A DNA stretch of 64,000 bases, taken from the NCBI GenBank assembly GCA_017513095.1, contig JAFWDJ010000005.1, forward strand, positions 44,557 to 108,556, given 5' to 3'. A program made the translations under genes and the position numbers. The first letter of the stretch is position 1, and the number at the start of each line of letters is the position of its first letter. The notes under the pieces were generated by a model. It ran no database searches. It saw only the letters and a list, made by a program, of their open reading frames with translations, and was not told the DNA's origin. The stretch comes from Clostridia bacterium. Its GTDB lineage: Bacteria > Bacillota > Clostridia > Oscillospirales > RGIG577. Below are positions 36,380 to 44,707 of this stretch, in pieces.

Positions 36380-37258
36380 ATGAAAAAGGCAGTTGTAGCA
36401 TTGACGGTTGCGGCCCTGATGCTTGCGGCGTTTTTGACGGGCTGCGAGAGCGAGTCGTCCTCGTGCGGCGTGGTGTCGGACGGGGATAATACCGTGCACT
36501 TCACGGCGGAGAACGCAAAAGATACTTCGGCCACGGGAAATATCACGGTTGAAGACGGCGATATTCTCACCGTAGCGCCCAATCTCACCGAGGGCAAGGT
36601 AAACATAAGCTTCACGCGCGCAGGCAGCGAAAGCGAAATGCCCGCGATAGAGTGGGACTTTGAGGGTACCGAGCCCACGCAGTACATGCCCGACGCGGGC
36701 GAATACGACATAGTGTTCACCGTATCCGAAAAGACGAGCGGCACCATAGAAATATACACGATGTCCGCGGAGCATGAAGGCATGGACGGCATGATAAACC
36801 CATGGAAGGAAATAACGGCGGAGGAAGCCGTATCCTATGTTCCCTTCCTCTTTAAGACGCCCGACGGCGCCGAAAACGTAATGTGGAGCGTTATGCAGAG
36901 AAACGAGTCAGACCCCGCGCTCGTTGAGGCGGCATTCGAGCTCGGCGGTCAGCAGTATATCGCGAGAGCACAGGTGACCGGCGACGAAGCTGCGGACCTT
37001 TCCGGCATGTATTACGAATGGGGCGAGCCCGAAGAGGTATCGTTTGCCAACTGGGGCGACGGCAATATGAAAGGCAAGCTCTATACGGGCGGCGACGACC
37101 TCGGCATGGCCAAGCTCTGCACCTGGTACGATACCGAGATAGGCATAAGCTACAGCCTTGGTGCGGTAGGCGAGGACCTTTCCGGCGTTGATATGCAGGC
37201 CGTTGCTGACGCAATGTTCGCTCCCGAAAACGACCCGAGAGCGGGCATCCCCGACTGA
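36380..37258 (+). CDS. lipoprotein of unknown function
   Basis: 292 residues with a lipoprotein signal peptide (LTVAALMLAAFLTGC; lipidated Cys22). The N-terminal half is beta-rich (NTVHFTAENAKDTSATGNI..., FEGTEPTQYMPDAGEYDIVF) and looks like an Ig-like or C2-like sandwich. The second half (WSVMQRNESDPALVEAAFELGG to YSLGAVGEDLSGVDM) resembles small domains of clostridial surface lipoproteins. No enzyme motif is seen. The ribosome binding site is AAAGGAG. Confidence 0.7.
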   Translation: MKKAVVALTVAALMLAAFLTGCESESSSCGVVSDGDNTVHFTAENAKDTSATGNITVEDGDILTVAPNLTEGKVNISFTRAGSESEMPAIEWDFEGTEPTQYMPDAGEYDIVFTVSEKTSGTIEIYTMSAEHEGMDGMINPWKEITAEEAVSYVPFLFKTPDGAENVMWSVMQRNESDPALVEAAFELGGQQYIARAQVTGDEAADLSGMYYEWGEPEEVSFANWGDGNMKGKLYTGGDDLGMAKLCTWYDTEIGISYSLGAVGEDLSGVDMQAVADAMFAPENDPRAGIPD

Positions 37259-37295
37259 TAAAAACACATTAAAAAAGTATTTTTTGATAAATTTG

Positions 37296-37325
37296 TTGGA
37301 CTTTTGAGATGTAACGCTGTATAAT
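37296..37325 (+). promoter_or_regulatory. promoter for the four-helix membrane protein gene
   Basis: TTGGAC (37296-37301), 18-bp spacer, perfect TATAAT (37320-37325). Confidence 0.65.
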
Positions 37326-37330
37326 TTAAT

Positions 37331-37355
37331 TGCTTTAATAAATCTTATTAAAGCA
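37331..37355. promoter_or_regulatory. 25-bp inverted repeat at the transcription start, operator candidate
   Basis: TGCTTTAATAA-ATC-TTATTAAAGCA is perfectly symmetrical and begins 6 bp after the -10 box, where a repressor would block initiation or the RNA would fold at its 5' end. Confidence 0.5.
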
Positions 37356-37402
37356 GTATGCTTTTAATCATGTTCAAAAAAGTAGTTTAAGGAGGAAGAA
37401 AA

Positions 37403-37852
37403 ATGCAAACAAAAGAAGAAAAATCTGGAAGCAGAAAAATGCTTAAATTCTTTGGCGTTCTCGATATCATTTTCGGTATATTGGGATTGATATTCGGTAT
37501 TATGATTGCGGGAACCGGCGGTATAGGCGCTATGGTGCCCGAAACGGCTACCGACACTTCGCTTCAGACGGGCGTTGCGGTATTGCTTGTGTTAGGCATA
37601 TTCCTTATCATAGCCGGAATTATAGACCTTATCGTAGGCATACTCTCCGTAAGAGCGTCGAATAACCCCAAGAAGATAATGCCCGTTTGGGTGCTTGCGC
37701 TCATATCACTGATTGTTAACGTGATAAGTGTTATTTATACTATTGCGCAGGGTGCTGGCACGAACGTGTGGTCCAGTATAGTAAGCCTTGCGATAGCCGC
37801 TATTATTTTCTTTGTCGCAAACAACGTAAAGAAGGAAGCAAAAAGCTTATAA
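37403..37852 (+). CDS. small four-helix membrane protein
   Basis: 149 residues with four hydrophobic segments (around residues 16-37, 58-80, 95-115 and 120-138) after a charged N-terminus (MQTKEEKSGSRK). It has no recognised catalytic motif. A conserved-looking polar loop (SVRASNNPKKIMP) lies between helices 2 and 3. The start follows GGAGGAAG. A dedicated promoter, an adjoining inverted repeat and a terminator make it a single-gene, possibly repressor-controlled unit. Confidence 0.7.
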   Translation: MQTKEEKSGSRKMLKFFGVLDIIFGILGLIFGIMIAGTGGIGAMVPETATDTSLQTGVAVLLVLGIFLIIAGIIDLIVGILSVRASNNPKKIMPVWVLALISLIVNVISVIYTIAQGAGTNVWSSIVSLAIAAIIFFVANNVKKEAKSL

Positions 37853-37882
37853 TCGCTTAAAAACGTGATAAAAGCAAAAAAC

Positions 37883-37922
37883 AAAAAAGCCCGGGCGGCA
37901 TGAGTTCCGTTCGGGCTTTTTT
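37883..37922 (+). terminator. Rho-independent terminator
   Basis: 11-bp stem AAAAAAGCCCG / CGGGCTTTTTT with an 18-base loop. Confidence 0.85.
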
Positions 37923-37953
37923 ATAAGGCGAGATAAAAGAAGGAGAAATCTCA

Positions 37954-38808
37954 ATGGAGGAAAACAAAAAACCAAAAAAGCCAAAGCATAAGCTTGCGGA
38001 CAGGCATCCTTTTGTCGCAAGCGCGCTGTTTTCCGTAATAGCCCTTTTCGCGGTACAGTTGCTGCCGGCCGCCGCGGGGATGATAACGGGCGGTACGGAT
38101 CAGGTCGGGTTTGTCGCGGTCGCCTTTTCGCTCATAGCGCTTTTAATATACAAACGGCGCTTCAGGCCGGATTTTGAGGGCTCGCTGCGCGGCGGAAGAA
38201 TAGCTTTGGGCTTTAAGACGCTTATTCCCTTCGCGGTCGTTTGGGTCATTAACATAATAGGCGTGTTCGCCGGGCAGGGGGAAGGGTTCATTTCGTCCGT
38301 TTCGGGCGTAAGCATTGCGCTTATGGCGGGATTTTCCGAGGAAGCGGCGTTCCGCGGCATAGGCATATCCATTTTGCTGCGAGACATAAGGGACGAAAAA
38401 AGGATACTTCACGCGCTTTTATTTACGTCCGCCGTATTCGCCGTCGTTCACGCGGTGAACGCCGCCGTGGGCGCCGATCCCGGCATGACGGCGCTGCAGG
38501 TGGCGGCGGCTTTCTGCATGGCGCTGCTTTTGGGCGCGTCGTATATAAGAAGCGGAAATCTCTGGCCCGTGATAATAGTCCATACTCTGAACGATATCAT
38601 CGCCTTTATGGGAAACGCGGAGCTTTCGTCGAGCGGGATTTATACCGAGGGCGTAACGTGGTCGTCGTTTTTGGGACTTGCACTGTCCGCAGTAATGGGC
38701 ATAGTGGGGCTTTGGCTCATACGCCCCGCAAAGCGCGCCGAGATACGCGCCCTGTGGGAGAAGAAATGGGGCGCCGCACCGTGCGAAACGCCAAAGGAAG
38801 CGGCCTAA
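37954..38808 (+). CDS. CPBP family intramembrane glutamic endopeptidase
   Basis: 284-residue polytopic membrane protein of the CAAX-protease/bacteriocin-processing (Abi) family. The three family motifs are intact: EEAAFR (E129-R134), FAVVH (H166) and HTLND (H210, with N213/D214). About eight membrane segments follow a basic N-terminus (KKPKKPKHK). Members process peptides, confer bacteriocin self-immunity or cleave membrane proteins; the substrate here is unknown and no bacteriocin gene is nearby. The ribosome binding site is AAGGAG and a terminator follows. Confidence 0.88.
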   Translation: MEENKKPKKPKHKLADRHPFVASALFSVIALFAVQLLPAAAGMITGGTDQVGFVAVAFSLIALLIYKRRFRPDFEGSLRGGRIALGFKTLIPFAVVWVINIIGVFAGQGEGFISSVSGVSIALMAGFSEEAAFRGIGISILLRDIRDEKRILHALLFTSAVFAVVHAVNAAVGADPGMTALQVAAAFCMALLLGASYIRSGNLWPVIIVHTLNDIIAFMGNAELSSSGIYTEGVTWSSFLGLALSAVMGIVGLWLIRPAKRAEIRALWEKKWGAAPCETPKEAA

Positions 38809-38825
38809 ATCATATTCTGAGCCGA

Positions 38826-38862
38826 AACGGGCAGCGAAAAAGCTGCCCGTTATTTGTTTTTT
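38826..38862 (+). terminator. Rho-independent terminator
   Basis: 10-bp stem AACGGGCAGC / GCTGCCCGTT, then ATTTGTTTTTT. Confidence 0.88.
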
Positions 38863-38971
38863 GGCTTTTCATGCAAAAAAATTTGCGTGAAGGTGGAAAA
38901 ATATACGTTTTGACATTATAATAAAATATAATAAACAAAATCGCGCACGGGAAGCGAAAGGGAGGATAAAA

Positions 38972-40087
38972 ATGGCTGACACCTTGAAAAAACCGGGCTT
39001 AAAGCTCGGCTTCGGGCTTATGCGCCTGCCGAAGCTTGAGGACGGCAGCATAGACGTGCCTCAGACGGCGGAGATGACCGATATGTTCATCGCGGCGGGC
39101 GGCACTTATTTCGATACGGCATATCTTTATCCCGGCTCCGAGGAGGCGACGAAAAAGGCGCTCGTAAAGCGGTATCCGCGCGACAGCTATACACTCGCGT
39201 CGAAAATGATAATAAATCCCTCGATTAAGGACGCCGAAGGCGCGAAAAAGGAGTTTTCGATAAGCCTTGAGCGCACGGGCGCGGGATATTTCGATTATTA
39301 TCTTCTTCATGCGCTTCAGGTGGGCAACTATAAAAAGTACGACGAATACGGCCTGTGGGATTTCGTGAAGGAGCAAAAGAAGAAGGGTCTTATAAAGCAT
39401 TACGGCTTTTCGTTCCACGCCGACCCCGCGATTTTGGAGGAGATACTCACGGCGCATCCCGAGGCGGAATTCGTGCAGCTTCAGATAAACTACGCCGACT
39501 GGGAGAACCCCGGCGTAAATTCAAGGCGCAACCTTGAAATATGCCGCGCGCACAAAAAGCCGGTGATAATCATGGAGCCCGTAAAGGGCGGCATTCTTGC
39601 GGACCCCATCGACAGCGTAAAGGAGATTTTCGACCGCGAGAACAACGGACTTTCGTATTCCTCGTGGGCGCTTCGTTTCGCCGCGGGACTTGACGGCGTT
39701 TTCATGGTATTAAGCGGCATGAGCAATACGGCGCAGATGAAGGACAATTTAAGCTTTATGAAGGATTTTAAGCCGCTGAACGATCATGAACACGAGGTAA
39801 TACGCGCGGCGCAGCAGGCATTGAACGCGGACAAGTCGATACCGTGCACGTCGTGCGGCTACTGCACGAAGGTCTGCCCTAAGAAGATACCGATACCCGA
39901 TATATTCACGGTAGAGAACAGAAAAAAAGGAAGCCCCGAGTTTCGCACGGTACGCGAATATACGATAGTTACCGTGGGAAAGGGCAAGGCGGGCGACTGC
40001 ATTAAGTGCCGCCGTTGCGAGGAGGCGTGTCCGCAGCATTTAAAGATCGCGGACCTATTGGAAAAGTGCCGCTGGATGGAGCAATAG
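38972..40087 (+). CDS. aldo/keto reductase with C-terminal two-cluster ferredoxin domain
   Basis: 371-residue oxidoreductase. Residues about 1-290 form the aldo/keto reductase barrel with the Asp-Tyr-Lys-His tetrad visible in FDTAYLYPG, ASKM and LLHAL. The C-terminus carries two 4Fe-4S motifs, CTSCGYCTKVCP and CIKCRRCEEACP. Such fusions are common in strict anaerobes and probably pass electrons between NAD(P)H and ferredoxin; the carbonyl substrate is unknown. The ribosome binding site is GGGAGGA. An AT-rich promoter region with several TATAAT-like boxes lies upstream. Confidence 0.92.
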   Translation: MADTLKKPGLKLGFGLMRLPKLEDGSIDVPQTAEMTDMFIAAGGTYFDTAYLYPGSEEATKKALVKRYPRDSYTLASKMIINPSIKDAEGAKKEFSISLERTGAGYFDYYLLHALQVGNYKKYDEYGLWDFVKEQKKKGLIKHYGFSFHADPAILEEILTAHPEAEFVQLQINYADWENPGVNSRRNLEICRAHKKPVIIMEPVKGGILADPIDSVKEIFDRENNGLSYSSWALRFAAGLDGVFMVLSGMSNTAQMKDNLSFMKDFKPLNDHEHEVIRAAQQALNADKSIPCTSCGYCTKVCPKKIPIPDIFTVENRKKGSPEFRTVREYTIVTVGKGKAGDCIKCRRCEEACPQHLKIADLLEKCRWMEQ

Positions 40088-40129
40088 CCGCAAAACGTAG
40101 ATTTCGACATAAAAAAGCGAGGGAAACAT

Positions 40130-41722
40130 ATGGCGCTTACATGGAAGGATTATGAGCTTACTCCCGAAGCGGTGGAGGAAATATCGGCTGATCTGCAGTC
40201 GTATATTTCGTCTCTCGGCGCCGAGCGGCGCGAGATACTTCGCATAAGGCTCACAGTCGAGGAAATCCTCATCCGCATAATGGAGGGGCATGAGGATACG
40301 CCGCAGATAAAGGTCGGCATGGGCAAACAGTACGGCAGGTACTCACTTGATATAAGATTCGGCGGAGAGCCGCTCGACCCGACGGAATCCGACGGCGACG
40401 AATGGAGCGGGAAGATTCTTTCCACCCTGGGTCTTTCGCCCGCATGGTCGTACAGACGAAGAATGAACAGGGTAACGCTTACCCTGAAGGAGCGCGGAAA
40501 GAAAAGTGCGCTCTTTTATCTGATTGCGTCCATTGCCGCCGCGGTCATTTTGGGCCTTCTGGGGCGGTTCATCCCCGAAACGGTATTATCCGCGCTCGAC
40601 GTGCAGCTCGTAACGCCGCTCATGACGGCATTCTTAGGACTTTTAAACACCTTCGCGGGCTTTATGATAGCCTTCACCATCTGCAGCGGCGTTATGGGCG
40701 TCGGAGACTCGTCCGCGCTGGGCAGAATGGGCAAGGGCGTAATACTGCGCTATCTTTTGCTTTCGGCTCTGGCGAGCGTATTCGGAATAATTTTTTCACT
40801 CCCGTTCGTAAGGCTTGAATTTTCCGCGTCCTCGGAGGGCGGGCTTTCTCAGATAGACAAAATAACGGAGATGATATTCGGCATACTTCCGACCGACCCG
40901 ATTTCGCCGTTCTCGCAGGGCAACACGATGCAGATAATTGTGATATCCGTCTGCATCGGAGCGGGGCTTTTGGCGCTTGGCGAACGCACCGCGCACGTGC
41001 GCACGTTCATCGAAGAGGGAACGCTTATTCTGCAGCGCATCACGGAGGCCGTGTGCTCGCTTATACCGATATTCGTATTCGCCGCGCTGCTTCATCAGTT
41101 CTGGGTAGGAGACGCGAAGGTCATCCTGTCGCTCTGGAAGCCCATAGTCCTTTCGGTGGGTCTGGCGCTTTTGTGGGCGGTCGCAATGTACGTTTTCGCG
41201 GCGGTAAGACTGGGCTGTTCACCCGTGCTTCTTCTTAAAAAGACGATGCCGCCCTTTTTGGTGGCATTTTCAACGGCGTCGAGCATGTCGGTATTTACGA
41301 CGTGCATGGACATCTGCCGTAAAAAGCTTGGCGTGGGCGACTCGCTCGTAAAGTTCGCCTATCCCATAGGCGCAGTAATCTATAAGCCGACGTTCATAGT
41401 GACCGTATGCGTATACGCGTGCGTGTTCGCGGAAATGTATTCGCTTGAGGTAAGCGTGCCGTGGCTCGTTTTAGCCGCGCTCACGTCGGTATTTCTGGCG
41501 GTCGCAATGCCCCCGATACCGGGCGCGGCGCTCATAGTATACAGCGTACTGTTCGCGCAGCTTGGCATACCGTCGGAGGCGCTTTTGCTTGCGGCGACGA
41601 TGGAAATACTCATGGACCACGTAAATACGGCCTTTCATGTGGTATTCCAGCTCGTGGAGATAGCGCGCACGGCGAAGGTCATGGGAAATATCGACCGCGA
41701 CGTGCTCCTTCGCGGGGAATGA
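40130..41722 (+). CDS. dicarboxylate/amino acid:cation symporter fused to an ATPase-like N-domain
   Basis: 530 residues. The C-terminal about 400 residues are a sodium:dicarboxylate symporter (SDF) domain with the serine-rich hairpin AFSTASSMSVFTT and the DHVNTAFHV segment. The first about 125 residues are cytosolic and resemble the histidine-kinase-like ATPase fold of anti-sigma factors (RLTVEEILIRIMEGHED for the N-box helix, YSLDIRFGGEPLDPTE, a short lid, then NRVTLTLKE). The conserved N-box Asn seems replaced by Arg, so nucleotide binding is doubtful. The domain may sense a cytosolic ligand and gate transport. It starts 42 bp after the aldo/keto reductase with an AGGGAAA ribosome binding site. 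Confidence 0.82.
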   Translation: MALTWKDYELTPEAVEEISADLQSYISSLGAERREILRIRLTVEEILIRIMEGHEDTPQIKVGMGKQYGRYSLDIRFGGEPLDPTESDGDEWSGKILSTLGLSPAWSYRRRMNRVTLTLKERGKKSALFYLIASIAAAVILGLLGRFIPETVLSALDVQLVTPLMTAFLGLLNTFAGFMIAFTICSGVMGVGDSSALGRMGKGVILRYLLLSALASVFGIIFSLPFVRLEFSASSEGGLSQIDKITEMIFGILPTDPISPFSQGNTMQIIVISVCIGAGLLALGERTAHVRTFIEEGTLILQRITEAVCSLIPIFVFAALLHQFWVGDAKVILSLWKPIVLSVGLALLWAVAMYVFAAVRLGCSPVLLLKKTMPPFLVAFSTASSMSVFTTCMDICRKKLGVGDSLVKFAYPIGAVIYKPTFIVTVCVYACVFAEMYSLEVSVPWLVLAALTSVFLAVAMPPIPGAALIVYSVLFAQLGIPSEALLLAATMEILMDHVNTAFHVVFQLVEIARTAKVMGNIDRDVLLRGE

Positions 41723-41769
41723 GCAGCGCCCGGGGCTTTGTTCATTCATTAAAAAAAGGGGGATTTGTT

Positions 41770-42429
41770 ATGGCGGCGGATTATAAACGGATGGTCACGA
41801 TGGACCCGTCGGGGTTTGTCGTTCTTGCCGATTACGTGCCGGGGATAGTGCAGGAGATACGATATCATTCAACGTATAATTTCATCGGGGACCGCATAAA
41901 CGGCTACGAGGAGCCGTGCGCCCTTCTTACGATAGAGGCGGCGCGCGCACTGAAGGCCGTAAGCGGCGAGCTCAACGTCCGCGGCTACCGCCTCAAGGTG
42001 TTCGACGCGTACAGGCCCGTGTGCGCGGTTAAGCAGTTCGTGCTGTGGGGGATAGAGGATACGGATATCCGCATGAAGCCGTATTTTTATCCCGACCTTG
42101 AAAAAACGGCGCTCTTTGAAACGGGGTACATAGCCACGCGCTCCACGCACAGCAGAGGAAGCGCGGTGGACCTTACGCTTCTCGATATGGCCTCCGGCAG
42201 GGAGGTAGACATGGGCAGCCCGTTCGACTTTTTCAGCGAGGTGTCGCATCCGGGCTACCGCGGCATAACGGACGAGCAGTACGAAAACAGAATGATTTTA
42301 AGAAATGCTATGCTTCGAAACGGCTTTGCGCCGCTCGAATGCGAATGGTGGCATTTTTCACTGAAGGATGAGCCGTATCCCGAGACGTATTTTGAATTTC
42401 CTGTTTCCTCGGCTTACCTGAAACGATAA
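41770..42429 (+). CDS. D-alanyl-D-alanine dipeptidase (M15D, VanX/DdpX-like)
   Basis: Zinc dipeptidase that would cleave D-Ala-D-Ala in the cytosol. The start is the ATG at 41770 after AGGGGG; longer readings of the frame overlap the transporter gene and are rejected. The 219-residue protein has the zinc ligands in STHSRGSAVDL (His and Asp) and in ECEWWHF (catalytic Glu and His). There is no vanHA or vanRS nearby, so it is a housekeeping recycling enzyme rather than a resistance cassette. It overlaps the next gene by one base (TAATG). Confidence 0.9.
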   Translation: MAADYKRMVTMDPSGFVVLADYVPGIVQEIRYHSTYNFIGDRINGYEEPCALLTIEAARALKAVSGELNVRGYRLKVFDAYRPVCAVKQFVLWGIEDTDIRMKPYFYPDLEKTALFETGYIATRSTHSRGSAVDLTLLDMASGREVDMGSPFDFFSEVSHPGYRGITDEQYENRMILRNAMLRNGFAPLECEWWHFSLKDEPYPETYFEFPVSSAYLKR

Positions 42430-42920
42430 TGATTTATTACTGTCGTTACGAGTCGCCGCTCGGCGAAATCGAGCTTTCATCGGACGGCGACGCCCTCACG
42501 GGGCTTCGCTTTTCAAAAAACCCCGAGCCCGGGCAAAAAGATACGCCGCTCCCCGTGTTTTTGCGGACGGCCCGGTGGCTCGATATATATTTCGGCGGCG
42601 AAGCGCCGGATTTTATGCCGAAGCTTTCGCTTTGCGGCACGCCGTTTCGGCGTGAGGTCTGGGACGCAATACTCTCGATACCGTTCGGACAAACGGCGAC
42701 TTACGGCGAAATTGCGCGCGTTATAGCGAAAAAGCGAGGACTATCCAATATGTCGCCGCGCGCCGTGGGAAGCGCGGCGGGGCATAATCCCGTTATGATA
42801 ATCGTGCCGTGCCACCGCGTCGTAGGCGCGGACGGAAGGCTTACGGGATACGCCGGCGGCGTAGGGCGAAAGGCGGCTCTTCTTAGGCTTGAGGGAAACG
42901 ACATGACGAAGCTCAAATGA
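42429..42920 (+). CDS. ogt: methylated-DNA-[protein]-cysteine S-methyltransferase
   Basis: Repairs O6-alkylguanine by transferring the alkyl group to its own cysteine. The active-site motif PCHRV is at residues 127-131 (Cys128), with the helix-turn-helix region FGQTATYGEIA and GSAAGHNP before it. At 163 residues it is the standard length. It is translationally coupled to the upstream dipeptidase by a TAATG overlap. Confidence 0.95.
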   Translation: MIYYCRYESPLGEIELSSDGDALTGLRFSKNPEPGQKDTPLPVFLRTARWLDIYFGGEAPDFMPKLSLCGTPFRREVWDAILSIPFGQTATYGEIARVIAKKRGLSNMSPRAVGSAAGHNPVMIIVPCHRVVGADGRLTGYAGGVGRKAALLRLEGNDMTKLK

Positions 42921-42950
42921 AAAATCGGGAGGAAAACCCTCCCGATTTTT
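42921..42950. terminator. bidirectional terminator between ogt and ldh
   Basis: 12-bp stem AAAATCGGGAGG / CCTCCCGATTTT with T-runs on both strands; it serves both convergent genes. Confidence 0.9.
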
Positions 42951-43887
42951 ATGCTTCATAGCCCTTTAGGACTTCGACCGAGGCGGCGAACCTTCGCTGC
43001 TCCTCGGGCGTTAAGTGATACGTCACGAGCTCCTTTATGCCCGACGAGGTCACGACGGCGGGCACGCCCGCGTAGATTCCCGAAAAGCCGTACTCGCCGT
43101 TTAACATGCACGAAACGGGCAGCACCTTGTTCTCGTCGTAGAGTATCGCGCGGATGACCTGCGCCGTTACGGATGCGATGCCGTAATATGTTGCGCCCTT
43201 GCTCGCGACGACCTCGTAGGCGATATGCGCGATCTCGTCCTGTATTTTGTCAAGGTCGATGCGGCCGAAGCGCTCGGGGTCGTCCGCGAGGATGTGAAGA
43301 AACGGCTTGCCGCCGACTGTCGCCTGGCTCCACGGTATCATCTGTGAGTCGCCGTGTTCGCCCATACAGATGGCGTTCACGCTTCTCGGGTCAACGTCGA
43401 GAAGGTCGGCAAGGTACATCCGAAGGCGCGACGAATCAAGAAGCGTACCCGTGCCGATGACGCGTTCGTGCGGCAGACCCGAAAGCTTCCATATATACCG
43501 CGTCATGAGATCGACGGGATTTGAAACGACGACAAATATGCCCGAGAACCCCGACGCCATCACGGGCGGGATTATCGTATCGACGATGGCGCGCGCCTTT
43601 TCGTACATATCAAGCCGCGTCATGCCGAGCTTGTACGGCGCGCCGATGGTCACGACGATAACGTCCGCGTCGCCGCAGTCTTTGTATTCGCCGTCTTGTA
43701 TATGCACGCGGCTGTTTGAAAAGCCGAGCGAATGCTGAAGGTCGGTCGCGTCCGCCCAGACCTTTTTCTTATTTATATCTATGAGCAGAAGCTCGTTGCA
43801 GAGCTGATTTGACACGATGCTGTACGCGAGCGTGGAGCCGACGCTCCCGCAGCCTATCACGGCCACCTTCGTTCTTCCCAAAGCCAT
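42949..43887 (-). CDS. L-lactate dehydrogenase family 2-hydroxyacid dehydrogenase
   Basis: 312-residue NAD-dependent enzyme. I choose the ATG at 43887 after AAGGTGAT, not the GTG nine bases upstream, which overlaps the ribosome binding site. The Rossmann loop is GCGSVGS (12-18) and the catalytic motif GEHGDSQ is present. The substrate loop reads GAPYKLGMTR (82-91): R91 is the usual carboxylate-binding Arg, but the specificity position is Tyr85, neither the Gln of lactate nor the Arg of malate dehydrogenases. The segment VIGTGTLLDSSRL recalls L-2-hydroxyisocaproate dehydrogenase. The substrate is therefore open: lactate or a larger 2-oxo acid. The gene is monocistronic on the minus strand. Confidence 0.85.
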   Translation of the reverse strand: MALGRTKVAVIGCGSVGSTLAYSIVSNQLCNELLLIDINKKKVWADATDLQHSLGFSNSRVHIQDGEYKDCGDADVIVVTIGAPYKLGMTRLDMYEKARAIVDTIIPPVMASGFSGIFVVVSNPVDLMTRYIWKLSGLPHERVIGTGTLLDSSRLRMYLADLLDVDPRSVNAICMGEHGDSQMIPWSQATVGGKPFLHILADDPERFGRIDLDKIQDEIAHIAYEVVASKGATYYGIASVTAQVIRAILYDENKVLPVSCMLNGEYGFSGIYAGVPAVVTSSGIKELVTYHLTPEEQRRFAASVEVLKGYEA

Positions 43888-44061
43888 TTTTATCACCTTT
43901 TTTCGTCGAATTTATTCTATTTTAACATATATTTGCGCCAAAGCGGCGCATTCCGATAAAAAATCCTCAAGTTTCACTGTACTTTTTTGTTCATAGCAGT
44001 TAAAATATAGAAAGAGGGGCCGCAAAGCTTTTGCGGCCGTATAAAGGGAGGTGCGGATAAA

Positions 44062-44703
44062 TTGAAATACGTATGTTCCGTATGCGGATACGTGTACGAC
44101 GAAGAGAAAGAGGGCAAGGCGTGGAGAGAACTGCCCGACGACTGGAAATGCCCGCTCTGCGGCGCTGCAAAATCGGAGTTTAGGCCTGAGGGCGCAGAGG
44201 CAAAGAAGGACGAAAAGCCCGCGGCGTCGATCGAGGCGAAGCCCGCGGCCGATTTAAAGGAGCTTACGCCGATTGAGATGAGCGCACTCTGCTCAAATCT
44301 TGCACGCGGCTGTGAAAAGCAGTATAAGAGCGAGCAGGCGGCCGAATTTACGCGCCTCGCGGCGTGGTTCAAATCGCGCGCGAAGAAGGACGAGGACGCG
44401 TCGTTTGAAAAGATGCTTGCCAAAATAAACGATGAGCTTTCCCGCGCTTATCCCGCGGCGAACGCCGTTTCGGAAAAGTACGCCGACCGCGGCGCGCTTC
44501 GAAGCCTCGTATGGGGCGAGAAGGTGACGCGCATCCTTCGTTCGCTGCTTGAGCGGTACGAAAAAGAGGGCGATAAGATGCTCGAAGGAACGGGCGTTTA
44601 CGTCTGCACTATCTGCGGATTCGTATTCGTGGGCGAAAATCCCCCCGAGCGGTGCCCCGTATGCAAGGTGCCGGCTAAGAAATTTGAAAGGATAGGAGGC
44701 TGA
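44062..44703 (+). CDS. rubredoxin-domain protein with C-terminal rubredoxin-like zinc/iron ribbon
   Basis: 213-residue protein that starts with TTG after GGGAGGTG. The N-terminus is a full rubredoxin domain (CSVCGYVYD...CPLCG) that binds a single iron. A charged linker leads to a helical middle region (about 75-175) and a second ribbon ([10 protein letters not shown]...CPVC) of the kind that ends rubrerythrins. The middle lacks the obvious diiron glutamate pattern, so it may be an electron carrier for the adjoining rubrerythrin fusion, 4 bp downstream. The role would be reductive removal of peroxide or oxygen. Confidence 0.85.
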   Translation: MKYVCSVCGYVYDEEKEGKAWRELPDDWKCPLCGAAKSEFRPEGAEAKKDEKPAASIEAKPAADLKELTPIEMSALCSNLARGCEKQYKSEQAAEFTRLAAWFKSRAKKDEDASFEKMLAKINDELSRAYPAANAVSEKYADRGALRSLVWGEKVTRILRSLLERYEKEGDKMLEGTGVYVCTICGFVFVGENPPERCPVCKVPAKKFERIGG

Positions 44704-44707
44704 TCGT

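Noticed and set aside
41461..41769. 103-codon extension of the VanX-like dipeptidase
   Set aside because: It lies out of frame inside the symporter gene and reads as low-complexity sequence; the ATG at 41770 follows AGGGGG and matches the family N-terminus.
41770..42429. Vancomycin resistance cassette
   Set aside because: Only the VanX-like dipeptidase is present; no vanH, vanA/B-type ligase or vanRS genes adjoin it.
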